From positions 1 through 7,505 of the forward strand of contig JBOHVS010000258.1 in assembly GCA_050735975.1 (NCBI GenBank): 7,505 nucleotides of DNA. Reading direction: 5' to 3'. Under the pieces are notes generated by a model. It was not told the DNA's origin and made no database searches. It worked only from the letters and a program-made list of their open reading frames with translations. The DNA is from DATMBL01 sp050735975 (GTDB taxonomy: Bacteria; Desulfobacterota; Binatia; UBA9968). Shown piece by piece: positions 4,720-7,505 of this stretch; the stretch's first letter is position 1, and every line of letters starts with the position of its first letter. A program made the position numbers and the translations under genes.

Positions 4720-5877
4720 ATGCAACCATCTGATTTTACAGAGAAAGCACCAGGACGACCAATCAGGACTGCGCAGGACTATTGGGCGTTCGTGCCCCAG
4801 CCGTTGCCGCCGGCGCTGGAAATCGATTGGGAGTTAGCGAGGACACTGTCGGAAGCGGATCGCTCGCTCAGTGAACTCTCTGGCGTGGCTCGGACCCTGC
4901 CAAACCCGCATTTGCTTATAGCCCCTTTTGTCCGCCGCGAGGCGGTATTGTCGAGCAGAATAGAGGGAACACAAGCCGGCTTTTCTGATCTCCTATTCTT
5001 TGAAGCTGCCCCGTCCGCCAGGCCTCCGATCGAGGACGTCAAAGAGGTGGCGAACTACGTAAGCGCTCTGGAGCATGGTCTCGCGCGCCTGAAAGACCTC
5101 CCGGTCAGCCTGCGCTTGATACGAGAAATGCACGAGCGATTGATGCACGGCGTCCGCGGCGACAGCATGACCCCTGGAGAATTCAGGCGTTCCCAGAACT
5201 GGATCGGTCCGCCAGGTTGCACATTGTCGGACGCCACTTTCATTCCTCCACCGGTTGCGGAGATGACGCAGGCACTGGGCGACTTTGAAAAGTACTTGCA
5301 TGCGCCACCCGTTCTTCCGCCTTTGGTTCGTCTGGCGTTGATCCACTATCAGTTTGAAGCCATTCACCCATTTCTGGACGGCAACGGTCGCATCGGACGG
5401 CTGCTCATCACACTACTCCTCTGCGTCGAAGGATTGTTGCCTCAACCGCTTTTGTATTTGAGCGCGTTCTTCGAGCGTCATCGGCAGGAGTACTACCGCT
5501 TGCTTATGGCCGTGAGTCAGTCAGGAGCATGGACGGACTGGATCAGGTATTTTTTGCGCGGTATCGCGGAGCAGTCGAGCGACGCGGTAAAACGCGCGAA
5601 CCTGCTGCTAAATTTGCGCCAGCGCTATAGGGAAAAGATGCAGTCGGCTCGATCCTCGGCATTGCTACTGCAAATGGTCGACGACTTATTCTCGACTCCC
5701 GCCCTCGATGTGTCCAGCGCCAGCAAACGCTTGAACGTGACGCCACGGGCGGCCCAACTCAATGTCGATAAGCTCATAAAATCGGGGATTCTAAAGGAAG
5801 CGACTGGGCGCCGCCGCAATCGAATCTTTGTCGCGGCAGAAATCATAGATATCATCGAAGCGCCGGAGATAAAGTGA
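4720..5877 (+). CDS. fic: Fic-family protein adenylyltransferase, class II, with C-terminal winged helix
   Basis: Fic proteins transfer AMP, or sometimes another nucleotide moiety, from a nucleotide onto protein side chains. This 385-residue protein has an N-terminal Fic_N region (about 30-95) with the inhibitory-helix motif S78-S-R-I-E82-G83, which fits [ST]xxxE[GN]. The Glu usually blocks productive ATP binding, so the protein carries its own antitoxin-like switch. The Fic core contains the complete active-site motif HPFLDGNGRIGR (216-227). A C-terminal winged helix-turn-helix (about 315-375: SASKRLNVTPRAAQLNVDKL, then SGILKEATGRRRNRIF) probably binds DNA. No ribosome binding site is seen before the ATG; the upstream region is taken up by an operator-like array. 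No separate antitoxin gene is needed or seen. The target protein is unknown. Confidence 0.95.
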   Translation: MQPSDFTEKAPGRPIRTAQDYWAFVPQPLPPALEIDWELARTLSEADRSLSELSGVARTLPNPHLLIAPFVRREAVLSSRIEGTQAGFSDLLFFEAAPSARPPIEDVKEVANYVSALEHGLARLKDLPVSLRLIREMHERLMHGVRGDSMTPGEFRRSQNWIGPPGCTLSDATFIPPPVAEMTQALGDFEKYLHAPPVLPPLVRLALIHYQFEAIHPFLDGNGRIGRLLITLLLCVEGLLPQPLLYLSAFFERHRQEYYRLLMAVSQSGAWTDWIRYFLRGIAEQSSDAVKRANLLLNLRQRYREKMQSARSSALLLQMVDDLFSTPALDVSSASKRLNVTPRAAQLNVDKLIKSGILKEATGRRRNRIFVAAEIIDIIEAPEIK

Positions 5878-5905
5878 TCGGCCCAACTCGAAGGGGGCCA
5901 CTCAG

Positions 5906-6568
5906 AGGGTCAGGTCTTTGCAATACGACATTGGTCCTGATTAGAGCTGATCATGGCCCGGCCTCTTCGATTGGAATTCCCCGGAGCAATCTATCATCTC
6001 ACCAGCCGGGGCAATGCTCGCCAGAAGATGTTTTTTGGCGACGGCGACCGGGAGTTGTTTCTTAACATCCTCGCCCGAGTCGTTTCACGTTACGGCTGGC
6101 TTTGCCATGGCTACTGCTTGATGGAGAACCACTACCATCTGCTGGTGGAAACGCCCAAGGCCAACCTCAGCCGCGGGATGCGCCAGTTAAACGGGATCTA
6201 TACCCAAAGCTTCAATCGGCGCCACCACCGAGTCGGCCATCTGTTCCAGGGCCGTTTCAAGGCGATCCTGGTGGAAAAAGAGTGCTATTTACTGGAGCTT
6301 TGCCGTTTCATTGTGCTCAATCCCGTACGGGTCAAAAGCAAGAGCCAGGTTCAAGCGTGGGAATGGAGCAGTTATCGAGCCACGGCAGGACTGGCACCGA
6401 CGCGGGAGTTTTTAACGACGGACTGGGTGCTCGGGCAGTTTGGCAAGAGCCGGACGACGGCTCAGAAACGCTTGCGGCGCATCTGGGAGTTCATTACTCC
6501 ACCGTGAGCCGACGGCTCAAACAGATGGAGCAGAACGAGTTGGATGTATGATCGCAAGACCTGACCCT
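5906..6568 (+). mobile_element. Small decayed RAYT element with inverted-repeat ends
   Basis: AGGGTCAGGTCTTTGCAAT (5906-5924) and the reverse complement of 6551-6568 (AGGGTCAGGTCTTGCGAT) match apart from one extra T and one base near the inner end. They enclose a single transposase gene in 663 bp. The left end begins 28 bp after the fic stop. The right end directly abuts the transposase's displaced C-terminal stop. The tight fit of ends to gene parallels the 1579-2587 element. Confidence 0.7.
5953..6551 (+). pseudogene. RAYT transposase remnant: internal deletion with frame change, catalytic Tyr replaced by Phe
   Basis: The first frame (ATG 5953 to TGA 6507, 184 aa) is a RAYT catalytic domain with MARPLRL, HUH residues H60 and H62 in ENHYHLLVE, and GHLFQGRFKA (95-104). 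At the position where the other two copies here have the catalytic Tyr (RYVHLNP, RYIHLNP) it reads RFIVLNP, with Phe119. The family-like C-terminal helix-turn-helix, TLAAHLGVHYSTVSRRLKQM, is encoded in a different frame (-1 relative), ending at TGA 6549-6551. In full-length relatives I recall roughly 80-90 residues between the FGKSRTTA segment and this helix. They are missing here, so an out-of-frame deletion near 6440-6470 is the likely cause. The product is expected to be inactive in transposition. Confidence 0.8.
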
Positions 6569-6651
6569 GGTCATCCTGGCCATTTGCTGGTTGTGCACTT
6601 CAGCAGAGTCCCGTATCAGCTGGCCCCCCCAGCAACCTTGCCAGAGACTGG

Positions 6652-6680
6652 TTGACCCCTACTTAACATTTTGTTAAGCT
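6652..6680 (+). promoter_or_regulatory. Promoter-operator region of the DUF4258/MqsA-like operon
   Basis: CTTAAC (6662-6667) and GTTAAG (6673-6678) form a perfect 6-bp inverted repeat with a 5-nt centre. This is the kind of palindrome bound by MqsA/HTH antitoxins ahead of their operon. TTGACC (6652-6657) with TAAGCT (6675-6680) at 17 bp is a plausible but weak promoter, so repressor binding would cover the -10 box. The first codon of the toxin gene is 15 bp downstream. The 75 bp before this, after the RAYT end, hold nothing I recognise. Confidence 0.5.
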
Positions 6681-6694
6681 CCGAAGAAGCGCCA

Positions 6695-6992
6695 GTGAAA
6701 CCCAAGCCGCTAACGAATGAGAACGTTTCGAAGATCGTTGCTATCGCGCTTGGGCGGGGCGCGTTGATACCGACCAAGCACCTGCGTGAGAGGATTGCAG
6801 GAGAGACACTTCGATATGAACGACGTGATAGCCGTTCTTGAGAACTACGACCGGATAAAGCCGGTCTGGAACGACAACGCCGCATGCTGGAACTACGATG
6901 CTCGAGGCTCCGATGTTGAGGGCGCAGAACTCACGATCAGGATTACGCCGACCGATGATGAAAATGGAATCGTTCTGGTGACGGGTTTTTAA
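6695..6992 (+). pseudogene. DUF4258-type toxin gene broken by a +1 frameshift
   Basis: Two frames together make one small protein. From GTG 6695-6697 the first reads KPKPLTNENVSKIVAIAL and continues to TKHLRERIA (to 6799). One G later, from 6801, a second frame continues ERHFDMNDVIAVLENYDRI and ends GIVLVTGF with TAA at 6990-6992. Without the extra G (6800 or 6801) the product is 98 residues, the normal size for DUF4258 proteins. These are RelE-fold-like putative toxins with an N-terminal H-x-RER helix and a C-terminal VTGF/VTVY strand. As written, translation from the GTG stops at TGA 6839-6841 after 48 codons. A downstream GTG (6786) could give a truncated 68-aa form without the N-terminal part. 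It directly precedes the antitoxin. A sequencing error or ribosomal frameshift are the alternatives. Confidence 0.72.
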
Positions 6993-7005
6993 GGAGTTTT
7001 CTGAT

Positions 7006-7505
7006 ATGAAGTGCCCGAATTGTGGAAAAGAAATGCGTTCGAAAGTCCGCGACTACGAGTATGTCGAGTCCGGGCTGAACAATGTACTGCTCAAAAATAT
7101 CACGGTTCACGAATGCGCCAAGTGCGGCGAGCTTCTGCCGGAAATAGCAAACGTCAAACAGGTGCACAAATGGATTGCTGAATACCTTGTGAAAAAACAG
7201 AGCCCTCTTACCGGAGCGGAGTTCAGGTTCTTGAGGAAACAAATGGGTATGGGGGCGGCCGAGCTGGCCGGCTTTCTGGGGGTGACGCCTGTCACTATGT
7301 CGCGGTGGGAGAATGGCAAAGAAACGGTTGGCCCACAGTCTGACAGGTTACTTCGCGCTTTCTTTGTCACTGGACCTAGGGGTCTCCAAGTAGCTCGGGC
7401 GGTGGAAGTTTTTGAACTACTCCGCGCAATCCTGCCGAAAATAGCGCACCGCAAGCCTAAACCGGAGAGAATCATTATATCACTGCCGGAAAAATCGAAG
7501 GGCGA
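7006..7505 (+). CDS. MqsA/YgiT-like zinc-finger HTH antitoxin, cut by right edge
   Basis: This protein is an antitoxin-type repressor. The N-terminal zinc-binding domain has two Cys pairs, C3/C6 (CPNC) and C37/C40 (CAKC), as in YgiT/MqsA. An XRE-type helix-turn-helix follows at about 68-115, including LTGAEFRFLRKQMGMGAAEL and VTPVTMSRWENGKETVGP. An additional helical segment and a basic tail (KIAHRKPKPERI) continue to the window edge without a stop (166 codons visible). AAGGAG (6991-6996) lies nine bases before the ATG and overlaps the toxin stop codon. The toxin-first order is the same as mqsRA. It is intact as far as seen, although its partner toxin is frameshifted, so it may persist as an orphan repressor or antitoxin. 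The real MqsA binds MqsR; here the neighbour is DUF4258, so I give no symbol. Confidence 0.9.
   Translation, partial: MKCPNCGKEMRSKVRDYEYVESGLNNVLLKNITVHECAKCGELLPEIANVKQVHKWIAEYLVKKQSPLTGAEFRFLRKQMGMGAAELAGFLGVTPVTMSRWENGKETVGPQSDRLLRAFFVTGPRGLQVARAVEVFELLRAILPKIAHRKPKPERIIISLPEKSKG

Noticed and set aside
6440..6480. Programmed -1 frameshifting in the third RAYT
   Set aside because: No slippery heptamer is present where the frames overlap, and a block of residues is also missing, so deletion explains it better.
6661..6679. Integron attC-like core sites (ACTTAAC and GTTAAGC)
   Set aside because: Both fit the short attC consensus, but they are five bases apart instead of tens of bases, and no other attC site or integrase is present.
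1..7505. CRISPR arrays, tRNA or rRNA genes, phage structural genes
   Set aside because: No regularly spaced repeats, cloverleaf sequences, rRNA motifs or phage proteins are visible.

Overview
The window is an accessory, toxin-antitoxin-rich stretch of a bacterial chromosome. It carries three different REP-associated tyrosine transposases (RAYT, Y1/HUH family) and four toxin-type modules: hicBA, vapBC (Phd-type antitoxin), a Fic AMP-transferase, and a DUF4258/MqsA-like pair. One housekeeping-type gene, a ribonuclease HI with an N-terminal viroplasmin domain, sits among them. Base composition is moderate to high GC, and start codons include TTG and GTG. From memory, RAYTs with a DnaA-like tail, viroplasmin-RNase HI and dense type II modules are common in environmental Proteobacteria (gamma or delta). 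That placement is inference; no gene here is a reliable taxonomic marker.

Left part (1-1471, minus strand): a RAYT runs off the left edge, and its end sequence lies at about 472-506. Then comes a gene-poor stretch with two degenerate minus-strand open frames, one DUF4926-like. hicBA follows (hicB first, 8-nt overlap), with a recognisable promoter bracketed by a perfect 9-bp inverted repeat. Middle (1579-3673, minus strand): a complete RAYT element (1579-2587) with 27-bp imperfect terminal inverted repeats carries a 314-aa transposase with a C-terminal DnaA-like extension. Next is vapBC with a 4-nt overlap and a TATAAT box so close to the antitoxin ATG that the mRNA may be leaderless. A 355-bp gene-free stretch follows, holding an 11-bp inverted repeat and probable scars of RAYT ends. 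Then rnhA (minus) and a divergent intergenic region leading to fic (plus).

Right part (plus strand): fic has an array of AAAGTAT half-sites over its promoter. It is followed by a small RAYT element (5906-6568) whose transposase is decayed: an out-of-frame internal deletion separates the C-terminal helix-turn-helix, and the catalytic tyrosine position reads Phe. The last unit is a DUF4258 toxin gene broken by a single extra G, followed by an intact MqsA-like zinc-finger/HTH antitoxin that runs off the right edge. A CTTAAC/GTTAAG palindrome upstream is the likely operator.

How the genes relate: the toxin modules are independent self-regulated units. The RAYT elements sit between them, and no toxin module is split by one. 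I see no new multi-gene defence system. The most interesting signals are the decay states (dead RAYT, frameshifted toxin beside an intact antitoxin), the regulatory palindromes, and the shared GGGTCA-type termini of three otherwise different RAYT elements.
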